In this document: piece after piece, positions 47,087-56,872 of the stretch
Position numbering within the stretch: the stretch's first letter is position 1
Layout: each line of letters begins with the position of its first letter
Origin: Bradyrhizobium nivariense
Lineage (GTDB): Bacteria > Pseudomonadota > Alphaproteobacteria > Rhizobiales > Xanthobacteraceae
Length of the DNA stretch: 64,000 nucleotides
Direction of reading: 5' to 3'
Assembly: GCF_029846715.1 (NCBI RefSeq)
Contig: NZ_JARVWW010000003.1
Span: forward strand, 186,001 to 250,000
Position numbers and translations under genes: made by a program
The notes under the pieces: generated by a model
The model's input: only the letters and a program-made list of their open reading frames with translations
Databases searched by the model: none
Told to the model about the DNA's origin: nothing

Positions 47087-48859
47087 ATGGTGAATAGCAT
47101 ACTCGATGATAAGCCTTTGGTCGCAACGCCATGCAAGGCGCAAGGCTGGCTCAAGCGGTCCTGCACGGCGCTGCTCGGTGCGACGATGATGATACCGTCG
47201 TCGGGCTTGATCAGCACGCCGGCAGCCGCTCAGCAGCCGGCTCAAAAGCCCAATATCCTCTTCATCATGGGCGACGACATCGGCATCATGCAGCCCAGCA
47301 TCTACCATCGCGGCTTGATGGTCGGAGAAACTCCGAACATCGATCGCATCGGAAACGATGGTGCGCTCTTCATGACGTATTATGCCGAGCAGAGCTGCAC
47401 TGCCGGGCGCAACGCCTTCTTCACCGGCATGCATCCGCTTCGCACCGGCATGATACCTCCGCAGCTGCCGGGCAGCCCGTCCTGGCTGCGGCCTGGCACC
47501 CCTGCCGTTGCCAAGTTCTTGCTCGACCTCGGATACAATACGGGCGAGTTCGGCAAGAATCACCTTGGTGACAATGTCGAGGCGTTGCCAACCGCGCATG
47601 GTTTCCAGGAATTCTGGGGTTACCTGTATCACCTCGACGCGATGCAGGGGGTGAGTTTCCCGGACATCAACAAGAGCCCGACCGTGCAAGGCGTCGCGCC
47701 TCCGTGCAAGGCAACCCCGGTCCCGGGTCTCACTGAAGTCCCAGGTGCCGTGGATCCTCGAACAACGACGTGCCTGACGCCGCCGCGGCCGGTGCTGGCG
47801 TGCAAATCATCGGACGGCTCGCAAGCAAACCAGACCTGCAAGGACGAAGGTCCCTTGACGCTCGACCGATCACGAAGCGTGGACGAAGAAATCTCGGCCA
47901 AGGTCATCGACTATCTTGATCGCAACGATCCCAAGAAGACCAACAAGCCGTTCTTCGTCTGGTACAACCCGGCGCGCATGCACATCACGACCGTGCTGCC
48001 TCCGAAATACGAGGCGATGATCGGTGAGCCGGGCGGGAAGGACTGGGGCCTCAACGAAGCCGGCATGAAGCAGATGGACGACAATATCGGCTATGTCCTC
48101 AAGAAACTCGAAGACATGGGCCAGCTCGACAATACCATCGTCGTCTTCACGACAGACAACGGCGCCGAGAACATCACTTTCCCTGACGGCGGCACCACCC
48201 TTTTCAAGGGTGGCAAGCTGACCACCTGGGAAGGCGGCATGCGCGCCCCGCTGGTCGTTCGCTGGCCGGGCCACATCAAGCCTGGCACGGTCAAGAGCGA
48301 GATGATGTCGGCACTTGATTGGCTGCCGACGCTCGTCGACATCGCCGGCGGCCCGAAAGGCGACGCTTTGAAGAAGCAGATCGAGACTGGAAGCTATCCC
48401 GGCATCGTCAAGACGACGCTCGACGGCGTCGATCAGCGCGCCTATCTCGAAGGCACGGACAAGTCGGCGCGCGAAGTCTTCTTCTACTACACTGGCGCGC
48501 AGCCATCGGCGGTACGCTACAAGAACTGGAAGATGTACTACACGATGGTGCCGGACACCGGGACCGGCGGGTTGTTCGGAGCGCAGAGCTTCCATTGGAC
48601 CCAGGTCGCCAACATCAAGCGTGACCCATTCGAGCAGACGGTCGGCTCCGATGCCAAATCGCTGCTAGGCTATGCCGGTTCGATCGGCTCGCCGAGCACA
48701 GCCTATCTCTACGACTGGAATATCCTGCCGCTCGGCCAGCTGCTTTGGGAAAAGGAGCTCTTCTCTTACAAGGACTTCCCTCCGATGCAGGCGCCGGAGA
48801 CTTATAACCTCGACGGCATCCTCGCAGAGATGAAGAAGTCCGGTCATCAGAGCGAGTAA
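47087..48859 (+). CDS. Type I arylsulfatase
   Basis: 590 aa of the alkaline-phosphatase superfamily. After a leader-like N-terminus with a hydrophobic stretch and AAAQQ, the domain begins KPNILFIMGDDIGIM, with metal-binding aspartates. The modification motif is C104-T-A-G-R108 (sulfatase C-x-P/A-x-R), with alanine in place of the commoner proline. Further motifs are GEFGKNHLGD and TTDNGAE. It hydrolyses sulfate esters, probably in the periplasm, but the natural substrate is unknown. It is coupled to the formylglycine enzyme and followed by a strong terminator. Confidence 0.94.
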   Translation: MVNSILDDKPLVATPCKAQGWLKRSCTALLGATMMIPSSGLISTPAAAQQPAQKPNILFIMGDDIGIMQPSIYHRGLMVGETPNIDRIGNDGALFMTYYAEQSCTAGRNAFFTGMHPLRTGMIPPQLPGSPSWLRPGTPAVAKFLLDLGYNTGEFGKNHLGDNVEALPTAHGFQEFWGYLYHLDAMQGVSFPDINKSPTVQGVAPPCKATPVPGLTEVPGAVDPRTTTCLTPPRPVLACKSSDGSQANQTCKDEGPLTLDRSRSVDEEISAKVIDYLDRNDPKKTNKPFFVWYNPARMHITTVLPPKYEAMIGEPGGKDWGLNEAGMKQMDDNIGYVLKKLEDMGQLDNTIVVFTTDNGAENITFPDGGTTLFKGGKLTTWEGGMRAPLVVRWPGHIKPGTVKSEMMSALDWLPTLVDIAGGPKGDALKKQIETGSYPGIVKTTLDGVDQRAYLEGTDKSAREVFFYYTGAQPSAVRYKNWKMYYTMVPDTGTGGLFGAQSFHWTQVANIKRDPFEQTVGSDAKSLLGYAGSIGSPSTAYLYDWNILPLGQLLWEKELFSYKDFPPMQAPETYNLDGILAEMKKSGHQSE

Positions 48860-48878
48860 CTGAACACCGCCGACATCG

Positions 48879-48907
48879 GTGGCCGGCCCAAAGGCCGGCC
48901 ACTTTTC
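48879..48907 (+). terminator. Rho-independent terminator after the arylsulfatase
   Basis: A perfect 10-bp stem GTGGCCGGCC / GGCCGGCCAC with loop CAAA is followed by TTTT. It lies 20 bases after the sulfatase stop, so the downstream HAD gene probably has another promoter or relies on read-through. Confidence 0.82.
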
Positions 48908-49003
48908 AGCAAGATATTGCGGGCCGGCTTCACCCGCCTTGTTGCTGAGGCTCACGTTGCGCAGCTTGACCGATAAGGACTTCACGATCGAAACGGATCG
49001 ACA

Positions 49004-50041
49004 ATGAAACAGATCATGCGATGTCCACGTCTTGACCGCCGCGTTCTGCTTTCGTCACTGGCGGTGCTTCCGCTCCTCTCTGCCGCTCTGCGCTCCACAT
49101 CCGCGGAGGCGCAAACGCAAGGCGACCCGTTGCCGTCCTGGAACGAGGGCGCGACCAAGGCATCGATCCTCGACTTTGTGGCGCGCGTCACGACGCAGAA
49201 CGGCCCTTACTTCGTTCCGCCCGAGCAACGTATCGCAACCTTCGACAATGACGGCACGCTCTGGATCGAGCAGCCAATGTACATCCAGCTGGCCTTCGCG
49301 CTCGACCGCGTGAAGGTCATGGCGCCCCTGCATCCGGAATGGAAGACCAAGCAGCCGTTTGCAGCGGTGCTCGACGACGACCTGAAAGCGCTGGCGGCTT
49401 CCGGCGAAAAGGGATTGGTCGAGATCATCGCGGTGACGCATGCCGGCATGACCACGGCGGAGTTCGAGAAGATCACCTCCGACTGGCTCGCGAGCGCGCG
49501 TGATCAACGCTTCAAACGCCCCTATACCGAGCTGGTTTACCAGCCGATGCTGGAATTGCTTGCCTACCTCAGGGCCAACGGGTTCAAGACCTTCATCGTG
49601 TCAGGCGGCGGCATCGAGTTCATGCGGCCCTGGACCGAGCGGGTCTACGGGGTGCCACCGGACCAGGTCGTGGGATCGTCGATCAAGACCCGATTTGAGA
49701 TGAAGGACGGTGCGCCGACGCTATTCCGTTTGCCGGAAGTCAATTTCATCGACGACAAGGCGGGCAAGCCGATCGGGATCAATGAGCACATCGGACGCCG
49801 TCCGATCGCCGCCTTCGGCAACTCCGACGGCGATCTCGAAATGTTGCAATGGACGACGCTCGGCGCCAGCGGGGCGCGGTTCGGCCTGATCGTCCACCAT
49901 ACGGATGCCGAACGTGAATATGCCTATGACCGCGACTCGCATTTCGGGAAACTCGACGTCGCGCTGGACGCCGCGGCGGTCAACAAGTGGACCGTCGTCG
50001 ACATGAAGAAGGACTGGAAGAGGATATTCCCGTCTGATTAG
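49004..50041 (+). CDS. Exported HAD-family phosphatase (phosphoserine phosphatase-like)
   Basis: 345 aa. The N-terminus has a twin-arginine-like leader (LDRRVLLSSLAVLPLLSAAL) ending near AEAQ. The HAD nucleophile motif is D81-N-D83-G-T85 (FDNDGTLW). Motif II serine lies in FIVSGGG, and motif IV-type acidic residues in FGNSDGDLEML. It should be a periplasmic phosphomonoesterase; the substrate is unknown. Such proteins often accompany sulfatase clusters in Bradyrhizobium, as far as I recall. Confidence 0.87.
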   Translation: MKQIMRCPRLDRRVLLSSLAVLPLLSAALRSTSAEAQTQGDPLPSWNEGATKASILDFVARVTTQNGPYFVPPEQRIATFDNDGTLWIEQPMYIQLAFALDRVKVMAPLHPEWKTKQPFAAVLDDDLKALAASGEKGLVEIIAVTHAGMTTAEFEKITSDWLASARDQRFKRPYTELVYQPMLELLAYLRANGFKTFIVSGGGIEFMRPWTERVYGVPPDQVVGSSIKTRFEMKDGAPTLFRLPEVNFIDDKAGKPIGINEHIGRRPIAAFGNSDGDLEMLQWTTLGASGARFGLIVHHTDAEREYAYDRDSHFGKLDVALDAAAVNKWTVVDMKKDWKRIFPSD

Positions 50042-50044
50042 GCC

Positions 50045-51416
50045 GTGGACTCAGGAGCACGCAGCCAGATGCCGAATCGGAATGGCCCAGACATGGCTCT
50101 TGCGGTCGAATGGTGGTCCACGATGCAGGCGGGAAGAGGCCATCTTCGACCCGGCTGCAGATTAGCTCTCCTCGTGTCGGCCGCCACAGTCGCGGGAATG
50201 AATATTTCCGCACTCGCCAGCAGTACCCCAACCTATCTCTACAGTTCAGCCGGACCATTCGACCAATGGCCGACCGGAATGGGATTTCAATATTTCTACG
50301 GATTCATGGGCGGCGAGACCGATCAGTGGACGCCCTACCTTTTCCGCAACAGCACCCAGGGGGGCATCCGCAGCCAATTCCACCACATCATCGACATCGT
50401 GCCGACCATCCTCGAGGTCACGGGCATCCCGGCGCCTGCGACGGTGAATGGGATTGCGCAAAAGCCCATCGAGGGCGTTAGCATGGCCTATACGTTCGAC
50501 CAGGCCAACGCCAACGTGCCGTCAAAGCGCGACACGCAATATTTCGAGATGTTCGCTAACCGCGGCATTTACCACGACGGCTGGTATGCATGCACAACGC
50601 CGCCGGCAGCACCTTGGCTTATGGGGACGTCAAAGCTCCCTGAGGTCAATGAATACAAATGGGAGCTGTACAATATCGTCGAGGATTTTTCGCAATCCAA
50701 CGGCGTCGCAGCCAAGAATCCCGACAAGCTGAAGGAGCTGCAGACGCTGTTCCTGAGTGAGGCGGCGAAATACCAGGTCTTGCCGCTCGACAACTCGATC
50801 CTGCCGCGCTTGACCACGCCGCGGCCGAGCGCGACCGCCGGCCGAACTGAATTCACATACAGCGGCGTGAATCCGGGCATCCCGACCGACAATGCGCCCA
50901 ACATCATGAACAAGGACTACAAGATCACCGCCGATATAACGGTCTCAAACGGTGGCGCTGAAGGAATGATCGTGATTCAGCGGCTATGGCCTCTATCTGC
51001 TGAAGGGCAAGCCGGTCTTTGTCTACAACATGCTGGATTTGAAACGATATCGCTGGGAAGCAGGCGTGGGCGCGCGGGACTGGCTGGGCTCCGCGCTCAA
51101 GCCGGGCAAGCATACCATCGTGTTCGATTTCAAATACGATGGGCCCGGCTTCGGCAAGGGCGGCACCGGCGTGCTGTCGGTGGACGGCAAGGAGGTTTCC
51201 CGCCAGTCGATGCCGCACTCGATTTCGTTCCTGATGGCGATCGACGAGTCCTTCGACGTTGGCCTCGATACCCGCTCAGGAGTGGATGACAGCTACAAGC
51301 TGCCGTTCCAGTTCACCGGGAAAATCGACAAACTGACCTTCAAGCTCGGACCGACGCAGCTTTCCAGTGATGATCAAAAGCTTATGCGGCACGCGCTGGA
51401 AAACGCGAGGGACTGA
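50045..51416 (+). pseudogene. Decayed second arylsulfatase (internal deletion and frameshift)
   Basis: The first frame runs to 51289 but leaves sulfatase homology at about 50976; from 50979 homology continues in the next frame to the TGA at 51414-51416. The readable parts are FDQWPTGMGFQYFYGF, then a jump to HHIIDIVPTILEVTGIP, then the C-terminal part GYGLYLLKGKPVF and VDGKEV. Intact enzymes of this type are about 750-800 aa. The catalytic C-x-P-x-R region and much of the core are missing. It cannot be an active sulfatase. The first 60 codons look unrelated to the family. Confidence 0.85.
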
Positions 51417-51520
51417 GCGAGACAAGCTCGCACAATTGCATGTCCTACATCTTGGTAGAATAGACGGAGCAGCGAGCACCTGCGCGGAATATGCCGCGCA
51501 GCTTTACATGGAGTCTAGCG

Positions 51521-51865
51521 GTGGATTCTTCATTCGGCGCGTTGGATGCGTTCGCGTTTGTCGTGTTTGCCGTTCTGATCCTTGTTGGCGTCATCATTGT
51601 CGTCAATCTGGGCAAACTTCCAGGTCAGCTCGCACACAAATGGAATCATCCGCAGGCCGGCGCGATCAATGCCATGAGCTGGATCGGGATCGCGACCGGC
51701 GGGTTGTTGTGGCCGGTGGCGTTCATATGGGCGTTCACGACGCCCTTTGGCGCCAAATCTCCGGTCAGGGATGAGAGGCAGCCGAATAGCGCAGCTGAAT
51801 CCGACGTTGCTGCAACGCCTTTGGCGGCACTGCGCAAAGTCTCGGACAAGGAGACGCGCCCGTGA
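51521..51865 (+). CDS. DUF3302 inner-membrane protein (YibI-like)
   Basis: 114 aa from a GTG at 51521 with GGAG upstream; an ATG at 51491 is possible. Two membrane segments (about 10-31 and 50-70) flank the motif NLGKLPGQLAHKWNHPQA. This pattern, plus INAMSWIGIATGGLLWPVAF, matches DUF3302 proteins such as E. coli YibI. YibI is encoded beside the HlyD-type YibH, and the same pairing occurs here with a four-base overlap (GTGA). The function is unknown; it probably supports the pump. Confidence 0.82.
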   Translation: MDSSFGALDAFAFVVFAVLILVGVIIVVNLGKLPGQLAHKWNHPQAGAINAMSWIGIATGGLLWPVAFIWAFTTPFGAKSPVRDERQPNSAAESDVAATPLAALRKVSDKETRP

Positions 51866-53043
51866 TCGCATTCCTGATCATCGTCTACGTTGCCGTCGTT
51901 CTCGTGCTGTTCAAGGTGCTGCGCATCAAGCCCACGGCTTATATAATTGCGACTATGGTCGTCGCTGGCGTATTCATGATCGGCGGCGTCGTGGTGGTCT
52001 GGACGCAGTCGGCGCCGATTACGGAAAAGATGGTGACCAGCCAATACGTGGTGCAACTCGTCCCTTACGTCAAAGGGCAGGTCAAGACGATCTACGCGCA
52101 GGCAAATCAACCGTTGAAAAAAGGTGATTTGCTGCTGGAGGTCGATCCGGCTCCCTACCAGTACACGGTCAACCAGGTCGAGGCGCAATTAACGGCAGCG
52201 AAAGCAAACGTAAATCAGGCCGAGGCTGCGCTCGCGACCGCAAAAGCGGCCATACCGAATGCGCAGGCCAGTCTCGCGAAGGCGAAGGCCGCGGACGAAC
52301 TGGCCAAGACCCAGGAACAAATCGCCCTCAACATTCAGCGCGCGGACAAGGCTGCCATTAGCCAGCTTAACGTAGCCAAGGCGACGCAAGAACGTCAGGA
52401 AGCGGACGCCGCCGTTCAGCAGGCCGAAGCGGGCCTCGCGCAAGCGCAGGCTTCGGCTCAGCAGGCTGCCGCCGCGTTGGTGACGGCCCAGAGCAATGTT
52501 CCCGCTGTCGAAGCTCAATTAGACGACGCACGCTTTAACCTCGCGCAGTGCAAGATGATGGCACCGAGCGACGGATACGTTACGAATTGGCAGGTGCAGG
52601 TCGGAACCATGCTGGTGTCGCTTCCGCTTGCCCCTGCTGGAACATTCGTCAACGTGTCAGATACCGCGGTCGCCGCGGTATTTCCACAGAACTGGCTCTC
52701 GAATGTCGAGCCGGGCGACGATGTGGAGATGGTGCTCAACCCGTACCCGGGCCGTCTCTTCCTTGGAAAAGTGGACTACGTGATCCCGGCCACGGGAGGT
52801 GGTCAATTCACAACCAGCGGCACAATCCCGAACGCGGCCCGGATCGGATCCGACGGGCTTTATGCGGTGCGGATCAATTTCAGCGACGACGCCGTAGCCC
52901 GCAAGCTGTCCCTGGGGTCAGGCGGATCGGCGGTGATCTACACGCAGAAGGGCAAGGCCACGCACGTCATTTCGAAGGTCGCGATCCGGATGAAGAAGTG
53001 GCTGTTGTACGTCGTGCCTTCAGTGGAAAAGCCGCCATCGTAG
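51862..53043 (+). CDS. HlyD-family membrane fusion protein (YibH/EmrA-like)
   Basis: 393 aa from GTG. Two N-terminal hydrophobic segments (about 2-18 and 28-52) anchor it in the inner membrane. A lipoyl/barrel-sandwich half (LVPYVKGQVKTIYAQANQPLKKGD), a long Ala/Gln-rich coiled-coil hairpin (about 100-225) and a beta-barrel domain follow. It should bridge an inner-membrane pump and an outer-membrane factor in the periplasm. The partner outer-membrane gene downstream is broken by a stop codon. Confidence 0.9.
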   Translation: MIAFLIIVYVAVVLVLFKVLRIKPTAYIIATMVVAGVFMIGGVVVVWTQSAPITEKMVTSQYVVQLVPYVKGQVKTIYAQANQPLKKGDLLLEVDPAPYQYTVNQVEAQLTAAKANVNQAEAALATAKAAIPNAQASLAKAKAADELAKTQEQIALNIQRADKAAISQLNVAKATQERQEADAAVQQAEAGLAQAQASAQQAAAALVTAQSNVPAVEAQLDDARFNLAQCKMMAPSDGYVTNWQVQVGTMLVSLPLAPAGTFVNVSDTAVAAVFPQNWLSNVEPGDDVEMVLNPYPGRLFLGKVDYVIPATGGGQFTTSGTIPNAARIGSDGLYAVRINFSDDAVARKLSLGSGGSAVIYTQKGKATHVISKVAIRMKKWLLYVVPSVEKPPS

Positions 53044-53103
53044 CCTGCAACCGACAATGAATGGGTGTACACGAGTTAGGCTCAATGCGGGGGGAAGAAA
53101 GCC

Positions 53104-54753
53104 TTGGAGGCGTTGTGCCAAGTAACATTTGGGCGGCAGCGCGATATCGGCGCCGGTCTTGGTTTGTCAATTCAATGGTTGCTTGTGGCCGCGCTTCTCC
53201 TGCCAACCGTGGCATGTACGATCGGGCCGAATTTTACAACGCCTGTCGCTCCGCTTGCCGAAAAGTTTCGCGGCGCTGACAATCGCTCGGTTAAGTCCGG
53301 CCCCCTTGAGTACGTACACTGGTGGGAAGGGTTTCGCGACCCGACCCTCAACAAGCTGATCCAGATTGCGTACAACCAAAACCTGACGCTGGAGAGCGCA
53401 GGGACGCGGGTGTTGCAGGCACGTGCGGCGCTGGGAATAGCTATCGGCATAACCTATCCGCAGGTGCAGCAAGGAGTGGGCTCGGTCATCTACAATCGAA
53501 CCAGCGCGGCGACGCCGCTGGCCGGTCCGAATGCGACGCCTGGATATTTCTGGACCGATGCTCTTGCTGCGCAGGCAGCTTGAGAGCTGGACTTCTGGGG
53601 CAAGTTTCGCCGCGGTGTTGAATCCGCCGATGGCGTGTACCTGGCGTCGATCGCGACTTATGACGGCGTTCTGGTGTCGCTTCTCGCCGATGTTACCGCA
53701 ACTTATATCGGTATCCGCACAACGGAGCAGTTGATCGGAATTGCACGGGCCAATGTCCGCAGGCAGGAACAGGCGCTCAGCATCGCAAAGGCAAAGTTCA
53801 CGGGCGGCGGGACTTCGGAGCTTGATGTCTTCCAGGCGACAAACGTTCTCGAGCAGACACGTGCGGCAATACCCCAATTGACGATTCAATTGCAGCAGGG
53901 GCAAAACGCGCTCTGCGTCCTGCTCGGCGTTCCGCCGCAGTCCCTCGGCATGTTGCTTTCACGATCAGTTGGCCGAATACCATCGCCACCTCGCACAGTC
54001 GTTGTTGGAATCCCTGCGGATTTGTTGCGCCGCAGACCGGACGTCCGCGCCGCTGAACTCGCCGCACTGGCGCAGAGTGCGCAGATTGGAATTGCCACGA
54101 CGCAGCTCTATCCGGCCATCAGCATCACGGGCACGTTCGGCGGTTCGGCCAGTACTGCCAACGGCCATACCCTTGGCCAAGTCGTCAGTTGGAAGGGCGT
54201 GGCGTATGCTGCGGGCCCGTCGTTTCAATGGAATCTCCTGAACTACGGGCAAATCACCAACAACGTTCGTTTGCAGGATGCCAAGCTTCAGCAATTGCTG
54301 ATCGACTATCAGAACACCGTGTTGAGCGCGCAGCAGGAGGTGGACAACGGTCTTGCGACATATCTGCAATCACAGAATCAGGCCGCGTATCTGCGTCGCA
54401 GCGTTGACGCGGCAAATGGTGCCCTCAGAATCGCGCTTGAGCAGTATGAGCAGGGCGCGACGTCATTTACCACAGTACTGACCGCGGAACAGAATCTCTT
54501 TCAGGCGCAGAACAGCCTGGCCGGCGCAACGGCCAGCGTCCCGCTCGGCCTCACTGCGGTGTTTCGGGCCCTCGGCGGCGGGTGGCAGATACGAGAAGGC
54601 GGCAGCTTCGTAAGCCCGGCAACGGTTGACCAGATGCGTACACGTACAGACTGGGGCAACTTGCTTCCGCCCGCGAATGCGCCGCAACCGCCGGCGCCGG
54701 GCCTGCCAGGTTCTGAGGACATCGGGCCGACAATCCGGCCTCCGGAGTGGTGA
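53104..54753 (+). pseudogene. NodT-family outer-membrane efflux factor with an in-frame TGA
   Basis: The frame is continuous for 549 codons except for a TGA at 53581-53583 (codon 160). The stop falls where the family has a conserved tryptophan (x-W-E-L-D-F-W-G-K), so TGG to TGA is the likely change. Before it are a lipobox (LPTVAC) and the first OEP repeat; after it come ELDFWGKFRRGVESAD, the second repeat (RRRPDVRAAELAAL) and a Pro-rich tail. Otherwise the frame is intact, so the mutation is recent or a sequencing error. A TTG start is used. Confidence 0.85.
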
Positions 54754-54910
54754 TTGCTGTACCCGAGTCTCGCATTGGTGACGTAGTGATGTCCGCTTGT
54801 GGCCCTAAAAACGGGCTCATGCACCGCAGCAATCGGCGACGTCGTTCGATCGCTTCGTAGGCGCGGCTGAGCAACGTTGGCGGTTCGGTGGACCGCTGGG
54901 TTGGTTGATC

Positions 54911-56023
54911 CTAGTATTTTCTGACGATCGGCTTTGTCGTCGGAGGCGCTCCGGGCGCGGGCGGCGAGATGGAGAAAGTGACCCAGGTATTCCAGCCTGA
55001 TGGCCGGTTTTCGGCAGCGAACTCGCCGTAAGCTTTCAAATTGAGATAGCCCTGCATGTCGCCGACCGGAAACAGGAATCCGATCTGGGGGCCGATGCCA
55101 ACTACCTGGGACTGGAAGCAGCCGACTCGGTCGCCTGAACCACTGTCGCAGCCGAGCTCCTTGTAGACATAACCCACGAGGCCAACCATGACCTGCTTCG
55201 ACAGAAATTGCGATGCACCCCAGTCGAAGTGCATGTCGACGCCGCTTTGATACTGCGTGGCAGTATTTTTGAAATTGTAAGTGAAGCCAAGCACACCGGA
55301 CAATTCGTGCCCGGTCTGCGGATTGAAATAAGTGTAGCCACCGCCGGCATCGATCGCGCCGTGTCCAATGCCCAAGTTCGACAGGCGATCGGATTGGTAA
55401 GCGCCAACCGGGATATCGCCGGTGATATAGGTCATGTAGTTGTGGACGCCAGCGTTCCAGCGCAACGCGAACTGCGGCGCCAGATCGCCAAAGCCCCATG
55501 TCGTGTCGCTAATGGTATCGGACCGCGCGAAGGGAACGTTGCCGAACGGCGTCGAGAGTACGCCGGACAAGGTCCCCGCCAGGCTGGTGCCGACGACGCC
55601 ATAGGCTGCCAAGAGAGACACTGACGCCTGGCCGCCGAGCACTGGCGTCGCAAATACATAACTCGGAAGCACCAAGCCAAGGTCGGCGGTGGCGTTGACA
55701 TGCAAATTCAGATTTGCGTTTACGGTAAGGTTGGCCGGAACCCTGCCGAGCGTGAATTCACGCGCCCGCGCGACATCGGCGCCGGCGGATACGGAGGTAT
55801 GGTAGTAGATATTCGCCAGCGACCAACCAGGCTGCTGCGGCGTGGCCGCGAGGCTCCCAAAGAGGCCGGGGATCCAGAAGCTGATGCCGTTTTCATCGGC
55901 CAACGCAGATTGGGAAAAAAACAAGATCGCGGGCGCCACGATTGCCGCAACGCCAAGTCTGCGTCGATGTGCTGAGATTGGCCGCCCGCTTTTCGCCGCG
56001 GCCCGTGCAATTCTCGCTGTCAT
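54911..56023 (-). CDS. MetA-pathway-type outer-membrane transporter-like protein
   Basis: 370 aa from the ATG at 56023, with GAGG six bases upstream; an ATG at 56059 is an alternative. A basic N-terminus and signal peptide (AIVAPAILFFSQSALA) lead to the mature start DENGISFWIPGLFGSLAA. The rest is rich in alternating aromatic and glycine residues, as in beta-barrels, with TWGFGDLAPQFALRW typical of the Phenol_MetA_deg family. These proteins are thought to be outer-membrane channels for hydrophobic compounds; the substrate is unknown. It is read against the efflux cluster. Confidence 0.82.
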   Translation of the reverse strand: MTARIARAAAKSGRPISAHRRRLGVAAIVAPAILFFSQSALADENGISFWIPGLFGSLAATPQQPGWSLANIYYHTSVSAGADVARAREFTLGRVPANLTVNANLNLHVNATADLGLVLPSYVFATPVLGGQASVSLLAAYGVVGTSLAGTLSGVLSTPFGNVPFARSDTISDTTWGFGDLAPQFALRWNAGVHNYMTYITGDIPVGAYQSDRLSNLGIGHGAIDAGGGYTYFNPQTGHELSGVLGFTYNFKNTATQYQSGVDMHFDWGASQFLSKQVMVGLVGYVYKELGCDSGSGDRVGCFQSQVVGIGPQIGFLFPVGDMQGYLNLKAYGEFAAENRPSGWNTWVTFSISPPAPGAPPTTKPIVRKY

Positions 56024-56431
56024 GTCGTGCCTCGTCAGGTGTGTCGCCTCCGAATACAACTCGGCGACAGCGTACCCCCGAGGCGACCGGGGCTCATCAT
56101 GTAAAATTCAACGGGGATAGATCCGTCGTAAAAAAGATCAATGCTGCGACCAAAGAGCCACATTCGGTAACCCAAGTCCGATTGGGTACCACGGCAGACC
56201 TACTGCAACACTCTCATAGCTGGAAATGTTGAGTATGCAGTTTGTGCCACTGATTCTATTTTCGGACCCGCGCCGACGAGTGAGAAAAAAGCATCTTGCG
56301 GTGCCGTTCGCCGGCGTCTCTTGCTGCAACGCGATGCCAGCCGTTGTTAGGTCGCACGGCTAGGCTTTGCGGCTCATCGAACCGCCATCTCTCGACTGCT
56401 TATTGGTAATCGAGTGTGACCAAGAGCAAAG
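56024..56431. other. Intergenic region
   Basis: 408 bases, AT-richer than most of the window, with no convincing gene, repeat or RNA. It must contain the promoter of the minus-strand outer-membrane protein gene. Confidence 0.4.
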
Positions 56432-56693
56432 TTGCCAGACGATCAACCTCAAGCTCACGATCGTCGCGTCGTTCTAGCGTCAGTCTTCGCCGCACCTGTG
56501 GCCGCTGGCCCATTCGAGGGTGCCGTCGATGCTCACGCCAGAGGCGATTACGCCAAGGCCCTGCGTCTTATTCGTCCGCTGGCCAATGATGGTGACGCCG
56601 CAGCCCAATTCAATCTTGGGCTAATGTATGTGGCGGGCCACGGCGTGCAGCAGGATAGTGCTACCCGTATGGTTTCGCAAAGCTGCAGAGTAA
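56432..56693 (+). pseudogene. Sel1-repeat protein remnant
   Basis: The frame reads VFAAPVAAGPFEGAVDAHAR, then YAKALRLIRPLANDGDAAAQF and NLGLMYVAGHGVQQD, a signal-peptide end plus one Sel1 repeat. Homology then moves one frame to VWFRKAAE, which ends in TAA at 56691-56693. The expected further repeats are missing. The first frame stays open to 57892 only by chance, opposite the DUF815 gene. Confidence 0.65.
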
Positions 56694-56872
56694 GCTACGC
56701 ACCTAGGCCGGACAATCGACAACTAGCTCGGCATGTCCGAAAAGGGGCACATCGCATGATTTCGCTGCGATGCGGAATTTGGTCCGCGCCAAGCAAGCTC
56801 GATCTATCGCTACGCGCGCTTGATTCCCCGCCTTCGGGGAAAAACAGCTGCAAGCAGGTTGCGATCCGACCG

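Noticed and set aside
53581..53583. TGA read as selenocysteine
   Set aside because: The position corresponds to a structural tryptophan in the family, no selenocysteine insertion hairpin is evident, and outer-membrane factors are not known as selenoproteins.
56822..56845. Terminator-like hairpin TTCCCC-GCCTTC-GGGGAA
   Set aside because: For the minus-strand DUF815 gene the T run lies before the stem rather than after it, and on the plus strand the stem is followed by A, so neither strand fits.
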